Assembly (NCBI GenBank): GCA_964247055.1
Contig: OZ176055.1
Span: 6,944,001-7,008,000, forward strand
Source of the DNA: Paragordius varius
Taxonomy: Eukaryota > Nematomorpha
Length of the DNA stretch: 64,000 nucleotides
Direction: 5' to 3'
The notes beneath the pieces are model-generated. The model did no database searches and was not told the DNA's origin. It was given only the letters and a program-made list of their open reading frames with translations. This document shows, piece after piece, positions 1-12,053 of the stretch (position 1 is the stretch's first letter; every line of letters starts with the position of its first letter). A program made the position numbers and the translations under genes.

Positions 1-1308
1 ATAACTAGTTTTTTGTGTCCAAACCAATTTTTTATTAAACGAATGATAAAAAAAATGAAGTGTTAATAGATGCTCATTTCAAATTAATGTGGCTGCCAAA
101 ATAGATTATAGAAAACTAATTCATTACACTCGTTTAAAATTAATATTTTTAGGTATTGGTTTTTCTCATGTTACAGTGTTTACAAAATATTCATAAAAAG
201 ATATATCAATTATCATGATTTTGTTTACGAGTAATTAGGAAAGATATTTACACTTTTGTTGTAATTGCACCATATATTTATTGATATCAATATCGGCTGT
301 TCGTTTCAATTGTGTTTTGAGGCTATCTGAATCCGAGAACAGGGGTTGCCAACAGGCTTTACGCCGCAAGAGGCTTCCGAATTTCTCTATTTCTCGAAAA
401 ATTTCAAATATAAAATTACGAACTCCACGTAAAATTGATGTTTTTAAACAAATTATATGAACAGGTCTAATTTCGGCAACAAACTAGCTAAAATTGTTGG
501 AATAAAACTATTTTTTACAATCTCAATCATAAAAATTATAATATTTGGTGATACCCATATTTACCAATGCGGCCTACAAGGCCATTTGCGTTGGAACCCT
601 GCTATACATTAAAGTTGAAAGCTGTAACACTATGCATGAAATGAGTGTTTGCTAATTTAATTATAACTAAAACAACTCTCAAAACAGTAGTTTGAATACT
701 ATTTAAGATATGGAACATACTAACCCAAAATATCATCGAGAGAAAATGAAATGTAATGAAGTGTTAGCTATTGAAAATTCTGATGCAAACACGGTAGAAA
801 CAAACATAAATCTAAATTAAGATTTGCTGGGACACGTTATTTCATAGCTTTCCCTAATTATTTTTCTGACCATATATATTTATTTGCCTGTATAACGATA
901 GAACATTCACAAGAAAAATGTTATTTTGAGGCTAATATTTACTTAATATTTTACAATTTTTTAAAGCGGAACTCAAAGAAAGCATATTTTTAAATAAATG
1001 GGTCTGTACCCCAAAAATTAATGAGTCAACCATTTTAGTCCGTGAAACAGTGATGTAAAACAAAAGTGAAAGGAAATCAGGAATTCTTAGATTATGTTTT
1101 AAATATATTTTTAGTTTTGTATTAATTTTCGAATTAATTCATAAATATTGTTTTTAAAATTAAACTTATATGGCTTTATCCAAAAAATAATAGTGCATAA
1201 TTTATGATTGCATGTATTTTATATATAATGCTATTTATCTGCACAATAATTTTACCCTCAAACTGCTATGATTTTGTGCATATTTAGTGGATACATTAGT
1301 TATACCTG
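1..1308. other. Intergenic DNA upstream of SNW1
   Basis: I see no coding exon here. The stretch is AT-rich and holds one hAT-like inverted-repeat element (340-601). A short segment near 225-270 resembles the subterminal part of the palindromic elements at 18.7 and 29.0 kb, including the phrase 'gatatttacacttttgt'. Any SNW1 promoter should lie in the last few hundred bases, but no convincing TATA box or initiator stands out from the AT-rich background. Confidence 0.6.
340..601. mobile_element. hAT-like MITE
   Basis: The left end reads CAGGGGTTGCCAAC and the reverse complement of the right end reads CAGGGTTCCAACGC, a terminal form typical of hAT elements. GC-richer subterminal stretches (around GCCGCAAGAGGC on the left and GGCCTTGTAGGCCGC on the right) also pair roughly. 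No clean 8-bp target duplication is visible, so the copy is old or its ends are slightly misplaced. It is too short to code for a transposase. Confidence 0.5.
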
Positions 1309-4300
1309 ATGTCGCTTTCAAGCGTATTACCAAAACCCGTACAAAATTTTTCTTCAACTCTAAAACCAAAAGAGGTTAACAACCAGGTTTAAAATTATTT
1401 TATTTTAGCAATCAAAAATAGCAAAGGTTGGACCTCAACCTTATGGACATCGTCATGGATTTATACCAAGAATTCAAGAGGTAGACATTTTGAATAAAAT
1501 TTAATTTAACGATTTTAGTTAACAAGTTAATAACTTTATAACCCAAATTCATTTCTCCTATATATTTAATTGTACTGTTTGTTTAGTTTTTTTACATTTT
1601 TTATTGAATAATATGTAATTTATTGTGTTTAAAAATTAGTATACAATTTTAGTATAGTTTATAATATAAAATCCTGCACACACCTACATATATATGTATA
1701 TATAAACTTTATGGAAGCTTAAATATAAATGTCACCGAAATAACAGTTAATGTATATCTTATTTATTTATTTTTCATCTAGGATTTTGCAGACGGTGGGG
1801 CTTTTCCCGAAATTCAGGCTGCTCAATTTCCATTAGACATGGGTAGAACCAAAAATATTGTTCCCTCCAAAAAGGTCATTCCTTTACAAGTCGATAAAAC
1901 AGGCAAAGTTAGGTTTGACGCTATTGCAAAACAAGGGCATCATAAAGATAAAGTATAAATTAATTTTATATTACAGATATATAGTACTATTGTTTTGTAT
2001 CTATTATTTAATATACAATATTAATAAGGATTGAAATTTTGTGTATATATGTTTGTTTAAAATGGAAATATAAGCACTTGATTTTTAATAACTCAGCTTT
2101 TATCACTTTTTTGGAATTTAGCAATATATAAATAAAATTTTAAAAATATAAATTTAACGTTAAGAGCTTGTTTCCAAAATATTTTTTATTAATTTATAAT
2201 TTCTTTGGTTAGACCTTAAATGAATTGTTAATTTTCCGTTGGAATCAAATAATTTAATATTTAGATTGTTAAAAGTACGTATGAAGATCTATTACCTAAA
2301 CCCATTGATGAAGAGGATGAAAAATTTCAAATACCCAAAGAAGATGCCATTCGAGAGGTCAGTTGAATTAATTCTTTTATAAATGAAATTTTTTTAATTT
2401 TATTTTATAATAATAATTATTTGTAGACAAAATATTTTAAAAGTAAAATACTAATATATTCCTATAAGAACACCATATCTATTTTTATATGTAACCTTAC
2501 CTAAAATAGTGTTTATGAATTATAAGTGTGATATCAATACACGTTTGTAATCCTTTAGGAACTTAAATAAGTGCAAGAAAACCATATTTTTAGGCCCTTA
2601 ATTCCTTTAATAAAATATAAATGCACTGAATGAATGAATTATCTGATCTCCATTCCTTATTTCATGACTCAAAGGCGATAATTTTATGTTACAAAAAATA
2701 AGGTTTGGATAACATGGTTTCTTTTTATACCAAAAATATATATCTTTAATTTATTTAATAGAATATTCCAATTAATTTTATTATATATATTTTATAAGAA
2801 AATATATTTGTTTTTATAGGTAACTGAAAAGACACGAGCTGCACTTGAAAAATTGGTTTCTGGAAAAATCGCCGCCGCCATGCCCGTTAAAACAGCTGAT
2901 AAACGAGCTCCGGTTGAATATATTAGGTTTATATTAAATACTTAAGATATATATTATATTATTATAACCCTGTTTACCGTTAAAATATTGAGTGAATAAA
3001 ATAATTGTGAAAGAAAATAATTTATTGCGAAACGATACATCATAGGATATGAGTTTTGCAAATTTTAATTACATTACCGTGATAAAATACATTTTTAACA
3101 TACTTATATCTCAATCAGGCGCGTATTTTTATTTTGCCAAATATTATTAATAAATTTTACCCTATTTGTATTTTAATCATACATACTTTCATAAATTTTT
3201 GCTTAATTCCTCTAAAAATTTTTTTTAATCAATGAATCAATCAAGGTATACACCAGCCCAACAGAACACGGCTTATGCTTCAGGGGCCAAACAACGTATT
3301 ATTCGCATGGTTGAGGCACCCAGGGACCCCATGTCGCCTCCACGGTTTAATATTAACAAAAAGATTCCAAGGGGTGAGCCTAGTCCCCCTGCCCCAGTCT
3401 TGCATTCACCTAATCGAAAGGTTTTAAATCCAATAAATTTTAATTTTAAAGTTTAATTTAAACATTATATTTTCAAATTGCATGTTTCCGATATATAATT
3501 TAATATTTGAATTAAATTTACACATTTTTTCAATATCAAACATTAACACTTTTTCACTTAAACTCAATATTTTTTGAAATAAAATTTTACACTTTTCCAA
3601 TCATACTCACACGTTCTTCATAACGCCTTGGTAGCTACGTAAAATTACAAAAAAATAATTTGGGGGAAATTAAACGTCAACAAACATACTTTACCCTCTA
3701 AATTTGATTTTAGCTCTTTAAGTTTTGATAAAACCAACGCTTAACCGAAATATTAATATTTATGCCTTTAAATAAATTAAATAATTATGAAAAAATCCCA
3801 GATTTATATGCTTATCAAACATTTTAATGTTTGAATATATTTAAACAAGGTATTAGTAATTTAAAATAAATGTGAGTTCAAATGATACTGTGTTAAGTTT
3901 TGATTGGAAAAACGTTGGTTGCTCGAGAAAGTCTTGAGTTTGATTGGAGAAAGTTATATATCATCAGACTATAAAATTTTAAATTCGGGGAATAATCATG
4001 TTTGATTGCCTAGTTTTAGGTGTTTGTTTTATGCATATGTCGGTTTATAACATTGTGTATGGAAGGATATATTAAGGTTTATTTTGGACAAATTATTGTA
4101 TTTGATGTAATTGGATGCTTTTTTATATATGGCTCATTTACTTAGCGGTTTAAAAAAACTTATTTTATAAGTGTTAATTAATTTTAAATTTCCTTTTTTA
4201 TCATTTTCAGTTGACAGTTAAGGAACAACAAGATTGGAAGATACCGCCGTGCATATCAAATTGGAAAAATCCAAAGGTAACATTTGGTCAACAATTTAGA

Positions 4301-7300
4301 TGACATTGCAGTTTTATTAAACGTTTTTATTAAATTTTAGTTTATTTTAAGGTTGGGTTTCAATATCATTTTTTTCGGAACACTTTAGTTTACATTTCTA
4401 TGAAATCTATATTTGCATGAAGTTATTGGTTATTTATTTGCTAACAAATTTTTAATCTTTTTCTCAAGTTTTTTCGTGATATTGGAAAAACTTGGTTTAC
4501 CATTGTTTTAAGACTCAAATATATCATTATCTTATAAATTAGGGCTACACCATTCCTCTTGACAAAAGGTTGGCCGCTGATGGCCGTGGATTACAAGAAG
4601 TTACTATCAATGAAAATTTTGCCAAATTAGCTGAAGCCTTATACATTGCTGATCGTAAGGTAAAATATATTTTTTTGATGCTTTTTAGTCCCATGCTTTA
4701 CATGTATAATCAATTCTTTTTGGAAAACTTTTTTGCTTTTTTATATGATGGAAAAATGAATTTAATGCATAATTCTTTTACTATAATGTTGTTTTTACTA
4801 TTGTGATGGTATTTAAATTGATAATGCGTTTTTATTTAATTTTTTTAAATTAAACATTGCGTGCATAAAAGCTTTAGTTTTTTGCTACAAGTTTAAGATA
4901 AAGTTTTAGCCATTACGTTGGTTTACTCGTAATTGGTAAAAGAAATGATTAAAACTGTGTTGAAAATTTTAAAGGTGGTAGGGGGTAATCTTTTGTGATT
5001 TTTTTTAAATATCAATATACTATTTTTACCACAATATATGTTTCATATTTTTTATTGTACCAAATTTTTCCCATAGGCCAGAGAAGCCGTTGAAATGCGA
5101 GCCCAAATGGAACGTAAATTGGCCCAAAAAGAAAAGGAGAAGAAAGAAGAACATTTACGGTTATTGGCCCAACGGGCGCGTGAAGCCCGAGCTGGCATTA
5201 AACAAACTATCGTGGAACATTTGGGGGCTGGTGCTGCTAATGTAGAAAATTCATCGGCACAGCCTTTCATGCAAAAGGGCGCGACAGCCTCTTACAATAA
5301 ATCTAGAGTTGCCCCTAAAGACAATCAAGAGGATTCTGGTAAATTTTTTAATAATACTTTTTTCCAGTTATATTAATGATGGTCCTTTTATAATATATGA
5401 CCATTTACAATTCAAATTAACCCCTTAAAATAAATTTTCTATTTTTAATCTAACCTAACACATCATTAAATATATTTTTACGACATAGTTTATTATTTCA
5501 GCATTATATTAGTTTTTATATAGAATTTTATAATCTAAAAATATTAAAAAATAAAGGTATTTATAAATCTTAAAAAACGCAATTTATTTTTGAATGAATT
5601 TAAATTATTAGAGGGTAAATTTAAATTGTATGTGTGGTGAGCAATAATAAAAAATTTGGTTTTTTACAATTAACAACTAAAGTATTTCTACCATCAATAC
5701 CAATAATAAACATAGAGTTGTCCCCAAAGACACTGAATGAGATTCTTATTAGTTTTTTAGTGTTTATTGTTACATTGGTGGATGTATGGGTCAGTTTTTT
5801 CATTTGATATGGTAAAAGTTGTTTAGGATATACGAGGAGGTTTAGTTTTTTTCCAATTTAAGCAAAAAGGCCAATATTATCAGTCGTTTTATGGGTTTTT
5901 TAATTTGTTATAAAAAATAAATTTTAATCAGCAAGTAATAAAATTAGAGATTCAACGTTTTTATTAGGACATTGGAAGTATTCATATTAATTTTTATAGT
6001 AAAAACAATGTTATATTTCAATATGATTAGGCCTATATAAATATTTTTAATGATTCCAAAAAAATTTTTACACATACTCTATATATTTTCTTAGAATATT
6101 TGGAGCGTGAACAAATACGACAGGAAAGGCATAGAGAACGTGTTCGAGAACGAAATTTGGCCCGTATGGGAAAGTAAAACACATACATATAAATATTTTT
6201 TTTTGCAAAATTTAACCTTTTCGAATTTAGAGTGTTTTAAGTTTAAGTAATATTTTTTGAAATATATTTTTTAACATATAATGCTCATTCTTCTCTTTAT
6301 GTTTGTCACTTTTCCCATTTAATATAAAATATTTTTATAGCAATTTTTTATTATAATCTCATTTAAACAATTCTTTATAGGGAAGCTAAACAAGAACGTG
6401 AACGAGATATTAGTGAGAAAATTGCACTCGGTTTACCTAATCCTAATCAAAATACGCAAGGAATCGTGCCTGAAAGTCAATTTGATGCACGTCTTTTCAA
6501 TCAATCCATGGTATGAGCAATTTTTTAATATATCAGATGCGTCTATTTAATATTTTTATTGAAAAATAATTTTTTTCGCGGATTTTTGACTCATATTTTG
6601 TTCGACGCCATTTTATGGCCCGAATCGATAACATTTTTCTATGCTTACATTATATGCTAATCATATTAAACATAATAAAAACACTTTTTATTCAAAAACA
6701 TAATGTTTGAAATTTAATATATGCTTTAATTATTTTAATTCAGCACCATTTTAAAATTTAAAATAAAATCAAATTGATATTATCTGTATAACGAAAACAC
6801 TTTTTCTAAAATATAACTTTTAATTCATAAATATAACTTTTTTGAAATGTTATTTCATATATTTCTTATTTATTTTAGGGGATGGATTCTGGTTTCAAAG
6901 ACGACGAAGCTTACGATGTATATGATAAGCCTTGGAGAGACGGGGTCGTAATTGGACAATCCATTTACCGGCCTAGCAAATCTATCGGGATTGATGGTGA
7001 ATTTGAAGGGGAAAATGCCATTGAAACTTTAATTAAAACAAACAGGTAATAATAAATTTTGATTGAAATGGTAATATTGTTGAGAATATAAATTTGTTTT
7101 GTTTTGAAAGCTCTGTGAGTGTGTTTTTATACTTAAATTTATGTAAAAGGTCTATTGATAACAAAAGTTTTTTTCCCATGAATTACTATTTCTCACATAG
7201 TGAGCTAAATAAATTTTGCATGTTATATTATTAGCTTATGATAATTAAGGTTTTGATTTTTGGTATTGGTAAGATATATCGGATAAAATGTGGCGGGTAT

Positions 7301-8248
7301 TTTTTCATAAACTTACTAGGATATATTTTTATTAATTCAATGTCTTTTCATAATAAAAAAATAATATTTTTGAAAATATTACGGGTATACCGTCATTTAA
7401 TGGCGAATCCTATAAAAATGAATGAATTTTAGAAAATATTAAATCTAAAAATGAATGCGAAAATTTTAATTAAGAAGTTTTTTATTTTTCTTAACAATGG
7501 GTCATCCTGACGCTGATAATTAGCTATTGAAGTATATGCATCACATTTCATTCTTTACAACCAATTTTTACCCAAACAAAAACAGATTTGTACCTGATCG
7601 CGGTTTCCAGGGAACCGCTACTGCGGCCATGAAAAATGCCATTGATGAGGCTGCCAATGTCCGTCAACATGGACCGATTCAATTTGAACGAGATGGATTC
7701 ACAAGCATTCAAGCTAGCAAAACTACCGTTGTACAACAACCCCAAGGAACCGGCAAAACAAAGGCTGCAAACACAAATGCAAGTGCTGCGACGGAGGATC
7801 CCTTTAATTTGGACAAATTTTTGGGGAGCGTTAAAAAGGGTTCTTCCTCCAACGTTCCAATCTCGTCTCAGGGTGGGACACAAGGGGAAAAGGTTTTACT
7901 AACAATTGTAAAGTGTCGTTGATTATTGAGAATTTTAGATTATTGATCATAAATATTACAAGAAATATTTTGTGAAATCGGTGTATTTTTAATCACAACT
8001 TTTGAGAGATTTTTTATTAAAGACGGTTTGTATTGCTAGTGAAAATTTTTTATATATACATTTGACATATTTTAAGTCATATCTTTTAAGAGATTTTTAA
8101 TAGAATATATTTAATATATAAATTTAATGATCACATTAATGTAAACCCAAAATTTTAATATATTTTGAATTTTTAGTCATCCAAAAAACGTGAGAGGGAG
8201 GATGTTGCTTTTGGACGTCATGGTGATCGGAATGCTAAGAAACGTTAG
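1309..8248 (+). CDS. SNW1: SNW domain-containing protein 1 (SKIP/Bx42), 14 exons, complete
   Basis: This is a spliceosome (Prp19-associated) and transcription co-regulator acting in the nucleus. Exons: 1309-1374, 1409-1480, 1782-1952, 2265-2357, 2820-2926, 3246-3420, 4211-4276, 4543-4659, 5077-5338, 6095-6173, 6381-6510, 6879-7045, 7586-7892, 8177-8248. All borders are GT/AG, phases agree, and the total is 627 codons plus stop (human is 536 aa). Family landmarks appear in order: DFADGGAFPEI (exon 3), AAAMPVKTADK (exon 5), SGAKQRIIRMVE and NKKIPRGEPSPPAPVLHSP (exon 6), the signature SNWKN at about residues 244-248 (exon 7), GYTIPLDKRLAADGRGLQ (exon 8), a basic charged helix (exons 9-10), RLFNQSMGMDSG (exons 11-12), IYRPSK and DPFNLDKFLG (exon 13). 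The Met start at 1309 gives an insect-like MSLSSVLP. Extra length comes from low-complexity insertions ending exon 9 and in mid exon 13. Intron 1 is only 34 nt. The first and last short exons are the least certain. Confidence 0.93.
5396..5640 (+). mobile_element. MITE family A, copy 1 (in SNW1 intron 9)
   Basis: The left end carries the family terminus 'ccatttacaattcaaatt'. The middle shares 'cgacatagtttattattt' and 'aaaaatattaaaaaataaag' with the copy at 45963. The right end is a decayed inverted version. It begins about 57 bp after the exon 9 donor. It is non-coding, and the family appears five times in this window. Confidence 0.65.
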
Positions 8249-9031
8249 ATATTTAAATCAAAGTTGTGTGATGTATATTTTATTCAAATAAATTTTTTAG
8301 TTGCTAGAATCATAGTGCCTGTTAGGTTTGATTAAGAATAATAAAGAATGGAAGTTTCCTTTATGATCGCAAAGTGTCTATTAGATATACAATTTAAATT
8401 GGTGCATAAAAATAACATTATCCAAAATTCCAACGATTTAGACTATTTTATATTTTACATAAAAACGAGGTGTCGCTTAGACAAACCTTCGGAGACTTAT
8501 TCAAAATAGTGTTACTTCTTTAGAGAGATTATAAAGGCTGAGACTTTGCGATAAATTATAAAAAAGTCTTTAAAAATGAAGTCATTCACGGTTATGACCA
8601 GCTATAAATATACAAATTAAATATTTACATGTAAACTTAAAACAGTTTAAGCGATTTTATATAAATGTATAGATGATATGGTCGAGTTGTACTAAAACCA
8701 AGGCCCTAAATATGCTTCTGAATTATTTAATAAATGTATGGATGTACCTTTTTGATGTATAAATATCTGAAAATGTGAAAAGCTATGAAATTATCGGTAT
8801 GGCTTTGATCAAGAGAAATATTTTTTCGGCACTTTTAATTTTTTTGGTGAGTACCATTGGTTTAAGCATTCTATGTCTTTTTATATTATGAAAAAAATTA
8901 TTTTTTTGGTATATTTATAAATATGATGTCATCCAACAGATATTTGTAATATCCTGTCGATTGATGTATTAATAAACTATTACTAATTTTTTTATTTCTT
9001 TCTGCTTGGAACTGCATTTCGATATTAAATA
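8249..9031. other. SNW1 3' flank
   Basis: This is the 3' UTR followed by unremarkable AT-rich spacer up to the TA target dinucleotide (9030-9031) of the large foldback element. I see no exon or clear repeat. Confidence 0.5.
8287..8292 (+). promoter_or_regulatory. Probable SNW1 poly(A) signal (AATAAA)
   Basis: An AATAAA hexamer lies 39 bp after the SNW1 stop codon. It is the first canonical signal downstream. In DNA this AT-rich the hexamer is common by chance, so its role is inferred from position. Confidence 0.5.
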
Positions 9032-11013
9032 CAGTATGCATTTTAATGTATGTTCAGTAATTTTATTGCCAGTCGAATAACATAAATGGTTTATCCAATG
9101 CGTAAAATACTGACCCACGAAATTATTTCGTAATACACATATGAAAGAGGATTGACGTGAGAATTAACATAGGTTTTAATTTGATGGATATTTTGTAATG
9201 TTAAATTTTGAGAATATTATAGCAATTTATGTTAACATTTGTAATATTGTTGTTACGTATTTAGATTAATTTTGTGGGTTTTTATCTTTGATAAATTAAT
9301 AAATAGTAAAATACGTATTTTAAAATTTTTAATGTTAATTATTCCTAAATTTAATAATATTTTTAACATGCTAAATACCTGTATTAATCAATATTGGTAT
9401 TATAATTTTTAGTTGTTATTATTAATTAAAAAAACACAGGTAAATATATATTTGTGAAAATTTTAGTAGATTTTAGATTTTTGTCTTTTATGTTTTGCGT
9501 TGTTAATTATTAATAATTTTTAAGTATTTCAGACATTTTAATCAGGTAAAAATTCGGTTTTTAAATTTAGTCAAATTTATTTTTTTTTGTTTTTTTATAT
9601 TGTTAATTGTAATCAATTACTATATATTTTGGACATTATTATAAATACAGGTAAAAATTGCGGTTTATAACAAATTTAGTAAAAATTAAGTTTTTTTTCT
9701 TTTTTAGGTTTTGCATTGTTAATTGTAATTAATTACTACATATTTTGGACATTATAATAAATACAGGTAAAAATTGCGGTTTTTAATAAATTTAGTAAAA
9801 ATTAAGTTTTTTTTGTTTTTTTAGGTTTTGCATTGTTAATTGTAATTAATTAATACATATTTTGGACATTATAATAAATACAGGTAAAAATTGCAGTTTT
9901 TAATAGATTAAGTAAAAATTTTTTTTTTGCTTTTTTAGGTTTTGCATTGTTAATTGTAATTAATTACTATATATTTTGGACATTATTATAAATACAAAAT
10001 TGCAGTTTTAAACAAATATAGTAAAAATTTAGTTTTTTTTGTTTTTTTAGGTTTTGCATTGTTAATTGTAATTATTTACTATATATTTTGGACATTATTA
10101 TAAATACAGGTAAAAATTGCGGTTTATAACAAATTTAGTAAAAATTAATTTTCTTTTTTAGGTTTTGCATTGTTAATTGTAATTAATTACTACATATTTT
10201 GGACATTATAATAAATACAGGTAAAAATTGCGGTTTTTAATAAATTTAGTAAAAATTTTTTTTTTGCTTTTTTAGGTTTTGCATTGTTAATTGTAATTAA
10301 TTACTATATATTTTGGACATTATTATAAATACAAAATTGCAGTTTTAAACAAATATAGTAAAAATTTAGTTTTTTTTGTTTTTTTAGGTTTTGCATTGTT
10401 AATTGTAATTATTTACTATATATTTTGGACATTATTAGAAATACAGGTAAAAATTTTAGTTTAAGAAAATTTATGTATTATTTAAAAATTTTTTTGTTTT
10501 TTTAGGTTTTGCATTGTAAATTATACATAGTCTTGAAATATTTTTACATACTATAATAAAGACAGGTAAAAATCAATGTTTTTCGGTTTTATATGTAATT
10601 ATAAATACCAACCAATATGAAAAATTATCTATATTTACATAAACATCGATATATAGATGCAAATAAAATATATTTATTACTCCAAAAACTATAAATAAGA
10701 AGCATATTATTTTTAGCTATAAATAAATTTATTAATATAAAATAAATCATTATAATATAAATCATAATTCAATGTTGGAATCATCCAGCTTTATGGTCGA
10801 TCTATATCATCTTGTAATTGACCGTCTTGTATGTTAGATTTGCAATAATTTAATGATTAATATCATAAATTATTGTAATAGGACAGTTGAATTTTGAAAA
10901 CACTGATTGCAATAGTGTGGGAGTCTTATCAGTAACATTATAATTTATACACTTGTTCGATATTCTTTTTAATCCGGGTGATCATCTAAATAAAAAAAGA
11001 TTATTGGGTTTTT
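9032..11013 (+). repeat. Left arm of the foldback element
   Basis: This arm is uninterrupted and matches the three right-arm pieces in reverse complement. Landmarks include the outer 150 bp (matching 18181-18311), the block around 9170-9470 (matching 14530-14800), an array of 111-118-bp repeats, and the inner 400 bp (10610-11013, matching 11648-12050). It serves as an empty-site reference for both nested insertions. Confidence 0.85.
9480..10565 (+). repeat. Subterminal tandem array, left arm (about 10 units of 111-118 bp)
   Basis: Each unit holds 'ggttttgcattgttaattg', then 'tattttggacatta', then 'aatacaggtaaaaattg' and a T-run. The phrase ggttttgcat begins at about 9707, 9824, 9938, 10050, 10162, 10275, 10387 and 10505, with two more diverged units upstream. 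Units near 9990 and 10330 share a private variant (aaattgcagttttaaac), which points to a three-unit block duplicated later. Confidence 0.85.
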
Positions 11014-11647
11014 CACTGGAAAACGTGGATAAAATTAAGAATATTTTACCTTCATTCTCTGGGATGATTATATCAGCTAACATAAAAGATAGATGAGTTT
11101 TTATGGAATTTAATAAAATTATACTACTGTTCCTACAATCGCTTTCCTGGATTCCATAACTATTATCATAATCAGAAACGCTAATCGGAGCTAATACCAA
11201 TTAAAATTAAATAAATTAACCTTCATAAAATTGGAAAAATATTTTTATAAAAAAGAAAATAAAAAATGTTATAAATTTTTCCATCTGCATTTTCATTATA
11301 AGAGCCAAAGCTAAAAAACACGAATCCACTTCATAGTCTTAACAAAAAATGCAAATTTGATAAAATTTTCTTCTTCGCACTCATACTATGCCAGAAAAGC
11401 ATAGGCGCTTTTCTTTGTAGGGAATTTTTCGTGCTGTTTTGGTTGCTAAAAAGAAAATGTAAAAGAAAACTGTAAAAAGATCATTTTTAAGTTTTTATAA
11501 TGAAAAAGTCATTTTTTGCGAATATTATGAAGGTAAATTATTTTTGTATTAATTAGAGGATTCTAACAATGAGAATGTGTAGGCTCCCAACAGTATTTCG
11601 GATTGTGACAACTACGTTCATAAAAAAGAGATGGTGATTATAAATTT
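11014..11647. other. Central spacer of the foldback element
   Basis: About 630 bp of unique AT-rich DNA lies between the arms. Short open frames on both strands match no transposase motif that I recognise. It may be a decayed remnant of an internal gene, but nothing supports a specific call. Confidence 0.5.
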
Positions 11648-12053
11648 TAAAAACCCAATAACCTTTTTTTATTTAGATGATCACCCAAATATCGAACAAG
11701 TGTATAAATTATAATGTTACTGATAAGACTCCCACACTATTGCAATCAGTGTTTTCAAAATTCAACTGTTCTATTATAATAATTGATGATATTAATCATT
11801 AAATTATTGCAAATCTAACATACAAGACGGTCAATTACAAGATGATATAGATCGACCATAAAGCTGGATGATTCCAACATTGAATTATGATTTATATTAT
11901 AATGATTTATTTTATATTAATAAATTTATTTATATCTAAAAATAATATGCTTCTTATTCATAGTTTTTGGAGTAATAAATATATTTTATTTGCATCTATA
12001 TATCGATGTTTATGTGAATATAGATAATTTTTCATATTGGTTGGTATTTATAA
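11648..12053 (-). repeat. Right arm of foldback, inner piece
   Basis: This is the reverse complement of about 10608-11013, sharing for example 'cttgtaattgaccgtcttg' and 'ggaatcatccagctttatgg' read on the minus strand. It stops at ...tttataa, exactly where the Helitron begins. Confidence 0.85.

Noticed and set aside
9480-10565. CRISPR-like regular repeats
   Set aside because: Units of 111-118 bp are contiguous with no unique spacers, lie in a eukaryotic element and are mirrored in its other arm.
10982-11200. Minus-strand 72-codon frame at the edge of the foldback spacer
   Set aside because: It straddles the arm boundary, has no transposase motif, and is not mirrored in the right arm.
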